Assembly: GCA_934718145.1 (NCBI GenBank)
Contig: CAKUZC010000013.1
Span: 1 to 15,195, forward strand
Direction: 5' to 3'
Length of the DNA: 15,195 nt
DNA from: an uncultured Eubacteriales bacterium
GTDB lineage: Bacteria; Bacillota; Clostridia; Oscillospirales; Acutalibacteraceae
Every line of letters begins with the position of its first letter. Position 1 is the first letter of the stretch. Shown in pieces: positions 1-8,442 of the stretch. The notes under the pieces are model-generated. The model made no database searches. It had not been told where the DNA came from and was given only the letters and a program-made list of their open reading frames with translations. The position numbers and the translations under genes were made by a program.

Positions 1-750
1 GGTATTGTGGGATTGCTTAAATCTCGATTTGGTATTCATGAAGTTATAACGAGCATCATGTTAAACTGGGTTTTTCTCTACTTATGCAATTATGTAGCAA
101 ATTCTCCGGTATTTCATAAACCGGAAAGTGATGGAACGTATCCTATTAATCATTCGGGTTTTACATTGTTATTGTACGATTGGAAGTTTTCTGAAGAAGG
201 ACGCAATTTTTTGAAAAACAGTCCAATACTAAATGATATTATACTAAAGACAGATTTTAATCTTAACTTTTTTGTAGCCGTAATTATGGCCATTGCCATG
301 TGGATTTTAATATATAAAACTCGTAAAGGTTATGAATTTAGAGCATCGGGTCTAAATGCAGATGCAGCTGAAAATGCAGGAATAAATGTAAACAAAAATA
401 TATTTTACACAATGGTTATAGCAGGAGCTCTTTCTGGATTGGCTGGTGCTTTATCAATAACTGGAACTTCCTCACACAATATTCATGTATTGTCTATATT
501 TGAAAACTATGGTTTTAATGGTTTGTCAGTTGCACTTATAGCAGGAAGTTCGCCTATAGGATGTATTTTTGCAGGATTAATGTTCAGTGGTTTGATTTAT
601 GCCGGGCAGTCATTGCAATTTAAAACAGGTGCTCCTTCAGAGATAGTAAATATTATGATAGGTGTTATAGTGTTTTTTGTAGCATTAGTAAGAATAATAC
701 CGGTAATTGTCAATAAATTTCTCGAAAAAGAGGGTAGGAAAAATGCTTAA
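1..750 (+). CDS. Nucleoside ABC transporter permease (NupP/YufP-like), 5' partial
   Basis: Integral membrane permease of a BmpA-type nucleoside importer, family of B. subtilis NupP/YufP and lactococcal NupB. The reading frame is open from base 1 (G-I-V-G-L-L-K...), so the gene begins upstream; the GTG at 7 is an internal valine, because residues like GLLKSRFGIHEVITSIMLNW lie well inside family members. About 249 of the usual ~350 residues are present. The cytoplasmic coupling loop that contacts the ATPase is visible as GYEFRASGLNADAAENAGI (about visible residues 110-128), followed by hydrophobic segments and the glycine-rich stretch ALSGLAGALSITG. The stop overlaps the next permease by 8 nt, so the two are translationally coupled and probably form a heterodimer. 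The lipoprotein and ATPase genes normally found with it would lie upstream, outside the window. Substrate is inferred from family and the downstream deoC and pdp. Confidence 0.9.
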   Translation, partial: GIVGLLKSRFGIHEVITSIMLNWVFLYLCNYVANSPVFHKPESDGTYPINHSGFTLLLYDWKFSEEGRNFLKNSPILNDIILKTDFNLNFFVAVIMAIAMWILIYKTRKGYEFRASGLNADAAENAGINVNKNIFYTMVIAGALSGLAGALSITGTSSHNIHVLSIFENYGFNGLSVALIAGSSPIGCIFAGLMFSGLIYAGQSLQFKTGAPSEIVNIMIGVIVFFVALVRIIPVIVNKFLEKEGRKNA

Positions 751-1654
751 TAGTATTTTAATTGCTATATCTATAACTTTAATGTACTCTGCCCCTTTGG
801 CTCTTGCAGGAATTGGAGGAGTGATATCAGAGAGGTCCGGTATAGTAAACATAGGCATAGAGGGTATGATGAGCATAGGTGCTTTAGTGGGGGCAACTGT
901 TGGATATTTTACAGGAAATCCATGGCTCGGACTATTGTCTGCAGGGATCGCAGGTGGACTTTTGGCGCTATTGCATGCAGTTGCTTCAATTACTTTTAGA
1001 GCGGACCAAACAGTTTCAGGAATTGCCATTAACTTAATCGGACCGGGAGTAGCTATGTTTCTTTCTCGTTATTTTTTCGATGGAGCTACTACTACTCTTC
1101 CTGTTCCAAATAAATTGCCTAAAATTATAGGTCAAAATGGTTTATTTGGCAGTTTAAACATTGATGTTACTGTTGTTATTGCATTACTCGTCGTTTTTAT
1201 TACATGGTTTGTGCTTTATCAAACAAAATGGGGACTAAGAATAAGGGCAATGGGAGAACATCCCGCAGCAGTTGACACTTTAGGAGTGTCTGTTTACAAA
1301 TCCAGATATATTTGTGTTATTATTTCTGGAATTTTAGCAGGACTTGGTGGGGGAGTTGTTACTTTAGCAATTATTTCTCAATTTACTCCAACGGCTATAA
1401 GTGGTCAGGGTTTTATAGCTTTAGCAGCTGTAATATTTGGAAAATGGCGTCCCTTTGGTACATATTTCGCTTGTTTGTTATTTGGATTCTCTCAAGCTTT
1501 GGTAATAATATTGGGAGGAGAAAACGTACAAATTCCATCTACTATATTAGCAATGATACCTTATGTTTTAACAGTTATAATGCTGATAGTGTTTGTCGGG
1601 CGTTCTTCTGCGCCGAAAGCTTCTGGTGTTCCTTATGAAAAAGGTGCCAGATAA
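743..1654 (+). CDS. Nucleoside ABC transporter permease (NupQ/YufQ-like)
   Basis: Second membrane permease of the same importer, 303 residues, family of B. subtilis NupQ/YufQ and lactococcal NupC. The ATG at 743 is chosen because an AGGG-type ribosome binding site precedes it and the N-terminus then reads MLNSILIAISITLMYSAPLA, as in family members; a TTG at 707 in the same frame would add 12 charged residues inside the previous gene and is unlikely. The family signature GIGGVISERSGIVNIGIEGM follows the first membrane segment. The ATPase-coupling loop WGLRIRAMGEHPAAVDTLGV lies near residues 163-182, and then ISGILAGLGGGVVTL begins another helix. The start lies 8 nt inside the upstream permease gene. 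deoC starts 34 nt after the stop, so import and breakdown of nucleosides look co-transcribed. Exact substrate (purine or pyrimidine, ribo- or deoxyribo-) cannot be read from the sequence. Confidence 0.92.
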   Translation: MLNSILIAISITLMYSAPLALAGIGGVISERSGIVNIGIEGMMSIGALVGATVGYFTGNPWLGLLSAGIAGGLLALLHAVASITFRADQTVSGIAINLIGPGVAMFLSRYFFDGATTTLPVPNKLPKIIGQNGLFGSLNIDVTVVIALLVVFITWFVLYQTKWGLRIRAMGEHPAAVDTLGVSVYKSRYICVIISGILAGLGGGVVTLAIISQFTPTAISGQGFIALAAVIFGKWRPFGTYFACLLFGFSQALVIILGGENVQIPSTILAMIPYVLTVIMLIVFVGRSSAPKASGVPYEKGAR

Positions 1655-1688
1655 TATTACAATTGATTTTTCGTTAGGGTGAGTAAAA

Positions 1689-2339
1689 GTGGATATAAAA
1701 GAAATAGTTTCTAAAGTTGACCATACACTTCTTTCTCCTATCTCTACATTTTCAGATATAAAGAATTTGTGCGATGAAGGAATGAAGTATGGAGTAGCTT
1801 CAGTTTGCATACCTCCTTGTTTTGTGAAAAAAGCTAAAGATTATGTTGAAAATAATTTAAAAGTATGCACTGTTATAGGATTTCCTAATGGTTATAATGA
1901 TGAGTCTGTAAAAATTTTTGAAGCAAATCATGCATTAGAGGTCGGAGCAGACGAAATTGATATGGTAATTAACATAGGATTTCTTAAGGAAAAAAATTAT
2001 TCCAAGGTGCTTTCTGAAATAAAAAATATAAAGGACGTTTGCGGCGATAAGATACTTAAAGTTATTATAGAAACATGTTTATTGAGTCAGGAAGAAAAGA
2101 TTAATATGTGTAAGATAGTATCTGATTCGGGGGCAGATTTTATAAAAACTTCTACAGGATTTTCCAAATCCGGTGCAAAAATTGAGGATGTAATACTCTT
2201 CAAAAAATATATTGATAAAAATGTTAAAATAAAAGCTGCAGGCGGAATAAGCAATCTTGAAGATGCGGAAAAATTTATAAGTGCAGGCGCTTCTCGACTT
2301 GGAACCAGTAAAATTATAAAAATCATAAAAGAAATATGA
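1689..2339 (+). CDS. deoC: Deoxyribose-phosphate aldolase
   Basis: Cytoplasmic class I aldolase that cleaves 2-deoxy-D-ribose 5-phosphate to acetaldehyde and glyceraldehyde 3-phosphate, the last step of deoxynucleoside catabolism. The 216-residue length is typical of the short bacterial form. The Schiff-base lysine is K153 in FIKTSTGFS; the second active-site lysine is K182 in KIKAAGGIS; the acid/base aspartate corresponds to D91 in DEIDMVINIG. The N-terminal VDHTLLSP and the central TVIGFPNG are also family hallmarks. The start is GTG at 1689, preceded by AGGGTGA at good spacing. The gene sits 34 nt after the permease gene and 26 nt before pdp, which would supply deoxyribose-1-phosphate from deoxynucleosides; the phosphopentomutase (deoB) needed to link the two is not in this window. 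Confidence 0.96.
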   Translation: MDIKEIVSKVDHTLLSPISTFSDIKNLCDEGMKYGVASVCIPPCFVKKAKDYVENNLKVCTVIGFPNGYNDESVKIFEANHALEVGADEIDMVINIGFLKEKNYSKVLSEIKNIKDVCGDKILKVIIETCLLSQEEKINMCKIVSDSGADFIKTSTGFSKSGAKIEDVILFKKYIDKNVKIKAAGGISNLEDAEKFISAGASRLGTSKIIKIIKEI

Positions 2340-2365
2340 CAAATTTGAATGAGAGGTAATATATT

Positions 2366-3691
2366 TTGAGAGCCTACGACATAATAGAGAAAAAGAGAAA
2401 CAATTGTGAACTCACATCTGAAGAAATAAAGTTTTTTATAAATGGATATATTGATAATGAAATTGCCGATTACCAAATGTCGGCATTTTTGATGGCTGTT
2501 TATTTTAATGGAATGACTGACGAAGAATGTAAAACCCTGACTGAATGTATGTTATATTCAGGAGAAATTATGGATTTGAGTCCTATAAAAGGTATAAAGG
2601 TTGATAAGCACAGTACAGGAGGAGTAGGGGATAAAACTACTTTGATTGTTACTCCAATTGTTGCGGCCTGTGGTACAAAAGTTGCTAAAATGTCCGGTCG
2701 TGGTTTAGGGCATACCGGAGGGACTGTTGACAAACTTTGTTCTATTCCGGGCATGAATGTTGAAATTTCCAGAAACAGATTTTTTGATATAGTCAATACA
2801 GTAGGATGTTGCGTAATGAGCCAAAGCGGAAATTTAGTTCCTGCCGATAAAAAAATATATGCATTACGTGATGTTACTGCAACTGTAGAAAGCATGCCTT
2901 TGATTGCTTCCAGTATTATGAGTAAAAAAATTGCGTCGGGAGCTGATTGCATAGTTTTAGACGTCAAAGTTGGAAGCGGAGCATTTATGAAAACAAAAGA
3001 GGATGCAATTTCTCTTTCTAAAATAATGATATCAATCGGAAAAAAGTTTAATAAAAAAGTTATTGCGCTCATTACGGATATGAATATACCACTAGGAAAT
3101 GCTATAGGCAATTCGCTTGAAGTCTGGGAATCTTGTGAAGTTTTAAAGGGAAGAGGTCCAAAAGATTTAAGGGATGTTTCTATTTCACTAGCTGCAAATA
3201 TGCTTTATTTGTCTGGAAAGGGAACTATTAGTGAGTGTGAAAATCTTGCAAAATCAGCTATTGATTCAGGCGAGGCCTTTGAAAAATTCAAAGAAATGGT
3301 GTTAGCTCAAGGTGGAAATTTATCATTAATTGAGAAATCTGATTATCTGGATTGCTTAGATGAGTATAAATTTGAAGTTCATTCTGATTATGATGGTTAT
3401 ATTTTTAAAGTTGATACTGAAAAAATTGGCAAAACTGCAATGATATTGGGCGCAGGTCGTGAGAAAAAAGATGACACGATAGATTATAACGCTGGAATAA
3501 TTCTAAATAAAAAAACTGGAGATAAAGTTACTAAAGATGAGGTTTTAGCTGTCTTTTATTCATCAAGCAAAGAAAAATTTGTTGAAGCTGAAAAAATATT
3601 TAAAGAAGCAATAAAATTTGATAAAAATAAACCAGAATATGTACCATTAATTCAGGCAAAAATAACATTGGATGATGTTCAAAGTTTTTAG
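2366..3691 (+). CDS. pdp: Pyrimidine-nucleoside phosphorylase
   Basis: Cytoplasmic homodimeric enzyme of nucleoside phosphorylase family II; it splits uridine, thymidine or deoxyuridine with phosphate into base plus (deoxy)ribose-1-phosphate. Length 441 residues, normal for Pdp. The start is TTG at 2366 behind GAGAGGT; the N-terminus MRAYDIIEKKRN matches the family. Phosphate and substrate residues are intact: K81-H82-S83 with the following TGGVGD loop, K108, R168 in ALRDVTATVES, S183 and K187 in IASSIMSKK. The family signature is SGRGLGHTGGTVDKLC (residues 110-125); its last position, normally Glu, is Cys125 here. The C-terminal domain contains the lysine-rich GREKKDDTIDYNAGI segment typical of the family. 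It lies 26 nt after deoC and 24 nt before ligA. Thymidine phosphorylase (deoA) is the alternative name, but the length and residue numbering fit the Gram-positive Pdp. Confidence 0.95.
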   Translation: MRAYDIIEKKRNNCELTSEEIKFFINGYIDNEIADYQMSAFLMAVYFNGMTDEECKTLTECMLYSGEIMDLSPIKGIKVDKHSTGGVGDKTTLIVTPIVAACGTKVAKMSGRGLGHTGGTVDKLCSIPGMNVEISRNRFFDIVNTVGCCVMSQSGNLVPADKKIYALRDVTATVESMPLIASSIMSKKIASGADCIVLDVKVGSGAFMKTKEDAISLSKIMISIGKKFNKKVIALITDMNIPLGNAIGNSLEVWESCEVLKGRGPKDLRDVSISLAANMLYLSGKGTISECENLAKSAIDSGEAFEKFKEMVLAQGGNLSLIEKSDYLDCLDEYKFEVHSDYDGYIFKVDTEKIGKTAMILGAGREKKDDTIDYNAGIILNKKTGDKVTKDEVLAVFYSSSKEKFVEAEKIFKEAIKFDKNKPEYVPLIQAKITLDDVQSF

Positions 3692-5695
<2,004 letters not shown>

Positions 5696-5725
5696 AAATA
5701 TTTAAATCGTAATTTTATATAACGT

Positions 5726-5758
5726 AAGAGCACCATCTTCACACGGTGCTCTTTTTTT
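5726..5758 (+). terminator. Rho-independent terminator after ligA
   Basis: A perfect 9-bp stem, AAGAGCACC (5726-5734) with GGTGCTCTT (5745-5753), closes a 10-nt loop and runs into seven consecutive Ts (5752-5758). It lies about 30 nt after the ligA stop and would end the plus-strand operon. On the minus strand the same hairpin is followed by ACGTTATAT, which lacks a clean U-run, so it is a weaker terminator for the converging gene. Confidence 0.93.
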
Positions 5759-5763
5759 ACACT

Positions 5764-6228
5764 TTATTCAGACTTACTTTCGGGAGAAGAACGTAACATC
5801 TGTCTAGCTTTTCTTATTTCAGATAAATTTTCCGTAACAATTTGATCTAACTGCTTCATAACATCATCTGCATATTTACTTGCCGAAGCTCTCATCTCTT
5901 TGGACTGACTTTTAGCCTCATTAATTATGTTTTCAGCGGATGCTTGTGCATTTTTTACTATTTCACTTTTACTCACCATGTTTCTTATTTTTTCTTCAGA
6001 GATTTTCATTATGCTGCTTGCTTCCTGATGAGCATTCTCCAAAATCTTAGAACGATCTTCTATTATTTTTCTAGCCTGAACTACTTCTTTAGGAAGTTGC
6101 AATCTCATATCTTCTATGATTCGTTTAATTTCGCCCGCATCTATTATCGATCTTCCTCCTGACATAGGTAAATGCCACGAGGTGTCTATGATATCTTCAA
6201 GCTCATCTATTAAATTTTCTACACTCAT
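5764..6228 (-). CDS. Small coiled-coil protein, function unknown
   Basis: A 154-residue, highly charged, helical protein without signal peptide or membrane segment. Residues 1-20 are acidic (VENLIDELEDIIDTSW), residues 28-50 form a helix rich in I, R and E, and roughly 50-145 is a long coiled coil with regularly spaced Ala and Ile between Lys, Glu and Ser. The tail SSPESKSE is polar. Proteins of this kind in Clostridia are often labelled 'ATPase' or likened to V-type ATPase stalk or DivIVA-like subunits; I see no Walker motif, so an enzymatic activity is not supported. The start is ATG at 6228, with GGTGG about 8 nt upstream. It is the last gene of a minus-strand cluster, 35 nt after rsmD. 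In many Clostridia I would expect coaD directly after rsmD, but this gene occupies that place. A scaffolding or cell-division-associated role is only a guess. Confidence 0.8.
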   Translation of the reverse strand: MSVENLIDELEDIIDTSWHLPMSGGRSIIDAGEIKRIIEDMRLQLPKEVVQARKIIEDRSKILENAHQEASSIMKISEEKIRNMVSKSEIVKNAQASAENIINEAKSQSKEMRASASKYADDVMKQLDQIVTENLSEIRKARQMLRSSPESKSE

Positions 6229-6263
6229 TAATTATACCACCCAAAAACCTTTAATATGTAAAA

Positions 6264-6815
6264 TTAGAATTCACTTTTATACAAATTCAATGATATACTA
6301 CCATAATTATACCTTTTTTGCAAAGAAAAATCTCCGATTTTATTTTGTATATTTTGTGAAGATAGTGTTTCTGTAATTATAATTCCATCTTTATTAATAT
6401 TTTTGATACAAAAATCCAAGGAACTTTGTAATACATCTACATCTTGATAGGGTGGATCTACAAAAATTATGTCAAAATTTTTCTTGTTATTTTTTAGAAA
6501 ATCTAATGCATTCAACTGAAAAAATTTTATATTATGGTTGCATTTAATCTTAGATATATTTTTTTTAATTAAGTCCGCATGGCTTTTTTTTAGTTCTATT
6601 ATAACTACTTCTTCGGCCCCTCGACTAAAAGCTTCTATTCCTATCTGTCCGGTTCCTCCGAACAAATCTAAAAATCTTTTCTCAAAAATATTGTAACCTA
6701 TTATATCAAAAAGGGATTCTTTTATCCTGTCTTTTGTAGGGCGAAGATTTTCATTTTTATCAGAATCCAATTTTAGCCCACGTATTTGTCCTGCAACAAC
6801 TTTTATTTCAAACAC
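6264..6815 (-). CDS. rsmD: 16S rRNA (guanine(966)-N2)-methyltransferase
   Basis: S-adenosylmethionine-dependent methyltransferase that modifies G966 of 16S rRNA on the assembled 30S particle; 183 residues from the GTG at 6815. The family N-terminus is clear: KVVAGQIRGLKL, then LRPTKDRIKESLFDIIG. The SAM-binding loop is FLDLFGGTGQIGIEAFSRGA (about 48-67) with an acidic residue at the end of the next strand (VIIE), and the catalytic motif is DPPY (120-123). The start is uncertain. The GTG lies 2 nt after the stop of the upstream gene and is itself part of the best Shine-Dalgarno sequence, GAGGTG; the ATA codon at 6806-6804, six nt after it, lines up with the initiator of family members such as B. 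subtilis YlbH (MRVVSG). It sits between a cyclophilin gene and a coiled-coil gene, all apparently one operon. Confidence 0.93.
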   Translation of the reverse strand: MFEIKVVAGQIRGLKLDSDKNENLRPTKDRIKESLFDIIGYNIFEKRFLDLFGGTGQIGIEAFSRGAEEVVIIELKKSHADLIKKNISKIKCNHNIKFFQLNALDFLKNNKKNFDIIFVDPPYQDVDVLQSSLDFCIKNINKDGIIITETLSSQNIQNKIGDFSLQKRYNYGSISLNLYKSEF

Positions 6816-6819
6816 CTCT
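6813..6819 (-). promoter_or_regulatory. Shine-Dalgarno sequence that makes the rsmD start ambiguous
   Basis: Reading the minus strand, AGAGGTG begins inside the stop codon of the cyclophilin gene and ends with the GTG annotated as the rsmD start. No other good ribosome binding site precedes that GTG. Its spacing (6 nt) is ideal for the in-frame ATA at 6806-6804. Either the GTG is used with a weak upstream site through translational coupling, or the rare AUA is the initiator. Confidence 0.5.
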
Positions 6820-7618
6820 AACTGTTTGCACTATAATTTTCCAGCTTTATTTCTTTTATAAAAACTGGAGTGGTGGGTTTACTATTACTATCAACTTCTA
6901 CTTCAGATATCTTATTTACTATATCCATTCCTTCGAAGACTTGCCCAAATACAGTATGCCCTGCATGATTTGTATTATAGTATCCGTCTAAATGAGGATT
7001 TCCTCCGTTTGTTTCGTATAATTTCTTTATACTGTCAGTTATTTTAGACATATCAATCGTACCGCCGTAGTTCCTTGAGAAAGATTCAGGATTTTTTTTA
7101 TAAATTTCATAATACTGATAAAACTGACTCCATCCTCTGAAATTTTTAGGATTTTGATTGTTTATAAAAAATTGACTTCCGTTGGTATTAGGCCCTCTAT
7201 TAGCCATAGAAAGCGATCCTGTTATATTGAAAAGTGAGTCGCTAAATTCATCTTCAAAATCTTCACCCCATACACTTTTACCACCCATGCCTGTGCCATC
7301 GGGGTCTCCTCCTTGAATCATAAAATCTCTTATAACTCTGTGAAATGTTACGTTATTGTAATAACCATTTTTTGAAAGAGATTTAAAATTCTCTACAGCT
7401 TTAGGAGCTTCATTCGGAAAAAATCTTATTTTGAAATCTCCCATATTTGTACTTACTACAGCTATTTCTTCATTTTCAGATGGTTTTTCTAATTGATATC
7501 CTACTCTGGCAGAATCAGTTTTTTCTTGAGATGATTCTTTTTCTTGTGTACATCCGGGGGTTGAAAATAAAATACCACTCATTGCAATTGCTCCTAATAT
7601 TTTTTTAAATTTTTTCAT
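6818..7618 (-). CDS. Cyclophilin-type peptidyl-prolyl cis-trans isomerase, lipoprotein
   Basis: Secreted foldase, 266 residues, that catalyses cis-trans isomerisation at prolines. A lipoprotein signal peptide (MKKFKKILGAIAMSGILF...) ends at Cys23; the lipobox T-P-G-C is imperfect, since position -3 is Thr rather than Leu. After a polar linker the cyclophilin fold begins near residue 52. Catalytic residues are present: R95 and F99 in FHRVIRDFMIQGGD, Q102, the MAN of SLSMANRGPNTNGSQFF, and H221 in GHTVFG. Between SQFF and GHTVFG there is an insertion of about 55 residues (aromatic, Tyr/Ser/Asn rich, about 161-219) where classic cyclophilins have only a short loop. The start is ATG at 7618 with AAAGGAT 10 nt upstream. 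A good sigma-A promoter lies about 40 nt before the start. The lipid anchor would place it on the outer face of the membrane, folding exported proteins. Confidence 0.94.
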   Translation of the reverse strand: MKKFKKILGAIAMSGILFSTPGCTQEKESSQEKTDSARVGYQLEKPSENEEIAVVSTNMGDFKIRFFPNEAPKAVENFKSLSKNGYYNNVTFHRVIRDFMIQGGDPDGTGMGGKSVWGEDFEDEFSDSLFNITGSLSMANRGPNTNGSQFFINNQNPKNFRGWSQFYQYYEIYKKNPESFSRNYGGTIDMSKITDSIKKLYETNGGNPHLDGYYNTNHAGHTVFGQVFEGMDIVNKISEVEVDSNSKPTTPVFIKEIKLENYSANS

Positions 7619-7656
7619 TTTGAATTTTATCCTTTGATTTTAAATTTATAAGCTTA

Positions 7657-7685
7657 ATTATATCTGAATTATTATATTTATTCAA
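7657..7685 (-). promoter_or_regulatory. Sigma-A-type promoter for the cyclophilin-rsmD operon
   Basis: On the minus strand TTGAAT (7685-7680) and a perfect TATAAT (7662-7657) are separated by 17 nt. Transcription would start near 7650, giving a leader of about 30 nt before the ATG at 7618. The surrounding DNA is very AT-rich, so chance matches are possible, but spacing and position fit well. Confidence 0.65.
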
Positions 7686-7836
7686 TTATTTAAATATTTT
7701 AAGTTTTAAAATAATACTGTTAAAAGAACATAAATAAGTATTGAGAATATAATGTTAATGAGACCTATTTAATTAGCAATAATTAATTTTTATGGTCTTG
7801 TAATAAAAAGGAATTTATTAAAGGAGGTTAATATAT

Positions 7837-8217
7837 ATGTCGTGTTCATATGAAAAACCATGTAAGTCCGAGAATGAAGTTTGTCCTGCTCTTGGATTTC
7901 AAGATGTAAAAGTTGGTGTACCTGTTGAAATAAGACCTTTTGCAAAGGTTGGAAGAGTTAAAACAGATTGTATAGGAAAACCTGTAATTGAGAGAGACGG
8001 AAAACCTTGTGAAGGAAGGCCAAAAGAAGTTTGTAAATTTACAATAAGTCAAAAAATCAGAGTCGAAGTTCCTGTAATATTTGGTGCAAAAACTGAAGTG
8101 GGAGAAGCGGTAATAGACTGCAAACGCAATAAGGTTCCCTGTAACGAGCAGGGGGATGTTTCTGTAGGTCCGGAATATAAAAAAGAGGAAGAACTGTTTC
8201 GAGGAATGATAGGATAA
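7837..8217 (+). CDS. Cysteine-containing small protein with internal duplication, function unknown
   Basis: A 126-residue soluble protein with no signal peptide or membrane helix and a very strong ribosome binding site, AAAGGAGGT (7820-7828), 8 nt before the ATG. It has eight cysteines (3, 9, 16, 45, 58, 66, 95, 102). Two related units are visible: residues 25-58 begin VKVGVPVEIRPFAKVG, and residues 74-102 begin IRVEVPVIFGAKTEVG. Each has a V-x-VPV strand, an A-K-x-x-G or A-K-x-x-V-G turn, a D-C pair, and a P-C at or near its end, which suggests a duplicated beta-rich domain. I recall similar uncharacterised proteins in sporulating Clostridia, but cannot name a family. The VPV strands resemble pieces of SPOCS/DUF3794 spore proteins only loosely. 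It is monocistronic, divergent from the cyclophilin operon and followed by a hairpin. The neighbouring germination operon makes a spore-related role possible but unproven. Confidence 0.85.
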   Translation: MSCSYEKPCKSENEVCPALGFQDVKVGVPVEIRPFAKVGRVKTDCIGKPVIERDGKPCEGRPKEVCKFTISQKIRVEVPVIFGAKTEVGEAVIDCKRNKVPCNEQGDVSVGPEYKKEEELFRGMIG

Positions 8218-8253
8218 ACTTGATAATTTAATATAATCTTTATATAAAAACTT

Positions 8254-8291
8254 ACTCCAGTCTTTAAAAAATCTCAATAGGCTGGAGTTTA
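8254..8291 (+). terminator. Hairpin after the cysteine-containing gene, probable weak terminator
   Basis: ACTCCAGTCT (8254-8263) pairs with AGGCTGGAGT (8279-8288) to give a 10-bp stem with one G-U pair and a 15-nt AT-rich loop. The T-tract after it is short and interrupted (TTACTAATTT), so termination may be incomplete. It lies about 36 nt after the stop at 8217. Confidence 0.6.
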
Positions 8292-8313
8292 CTAATTTAA
8301 ATAATTATAACAT

Positions 8314-8337
8314 AAAACATGTTTATAATCATGTTTT
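8314..8337. promoter_or_regulatory. Inverted repeat upstream of the germination operon
   Basis: AAAACATG (8314-8321) is repeated inverted as CATGTTTT (8330-8337) around an 8-nt AT spacer, and AAACATGTTT (8315-8324) is itself a perfect palindrome, so the CATG core occurs twice. It stands about 105 nt before the gerAA start. It could be an operator or a weak hairpin. The rest of 8292-8442 is AT-rich non-coding DNA; a TATAAT at 8416-8421 has no matching -35 box, and I could not fix a sporulation sigma-G/F promoter. Confidence 0.4.
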
Positions 8338-8442
8338 CGCTTTAAAGTATAACTGTAAATATAGTTTTGTTCATAATTAATGTATATTTTTAATCGAAGT
8401 TAAAATAATAAATAGTATAATTTATATTTCGGAAGTGAATAT

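Noticed and set aside
2079..2476. Minus-strand open frames over deoC and the start of pdp
   Set aside because: They lie antisense to strongly conserved genes, have no ribosome binding sites worth noting and encode no recognisable motif; they are shadows of the real genes.
2500..3111. Minus-strand 203-codon open frame inside pdp
   Set aside because: Entirely antisense to conserved catalytic segments of pdp; no homology features or translation signals.
7700..7760. Possible promoter (TATAAT at 7748-7753) or CATA-type sporulation promoter (CATAAATA near 7729) upstream of the small cysteine protein gene
   Set aside because: No acceptable -35 box at 16-18 nt for the TATAAT, and the CATA element lacks a matching sporulation -35. 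The region is so AT-rich that such matches are expected by chance.
7846..8277. Minus-strand 143-codon open frame opposite the cysteine-containing gene
   Set aside because: Its product is a Phe/Tyr/Ser-rich composition typical of an antisense shadow; the plus-strand frame has the strong ribosome binding site and an ordered internal repeat.
8346..8379. Sigma-G-like promoter (AGTATA ... CATAATTA) before gerAA
   Set aside because: The spacer would be 20 nt instead of 17-18 and the -35 match is partial.
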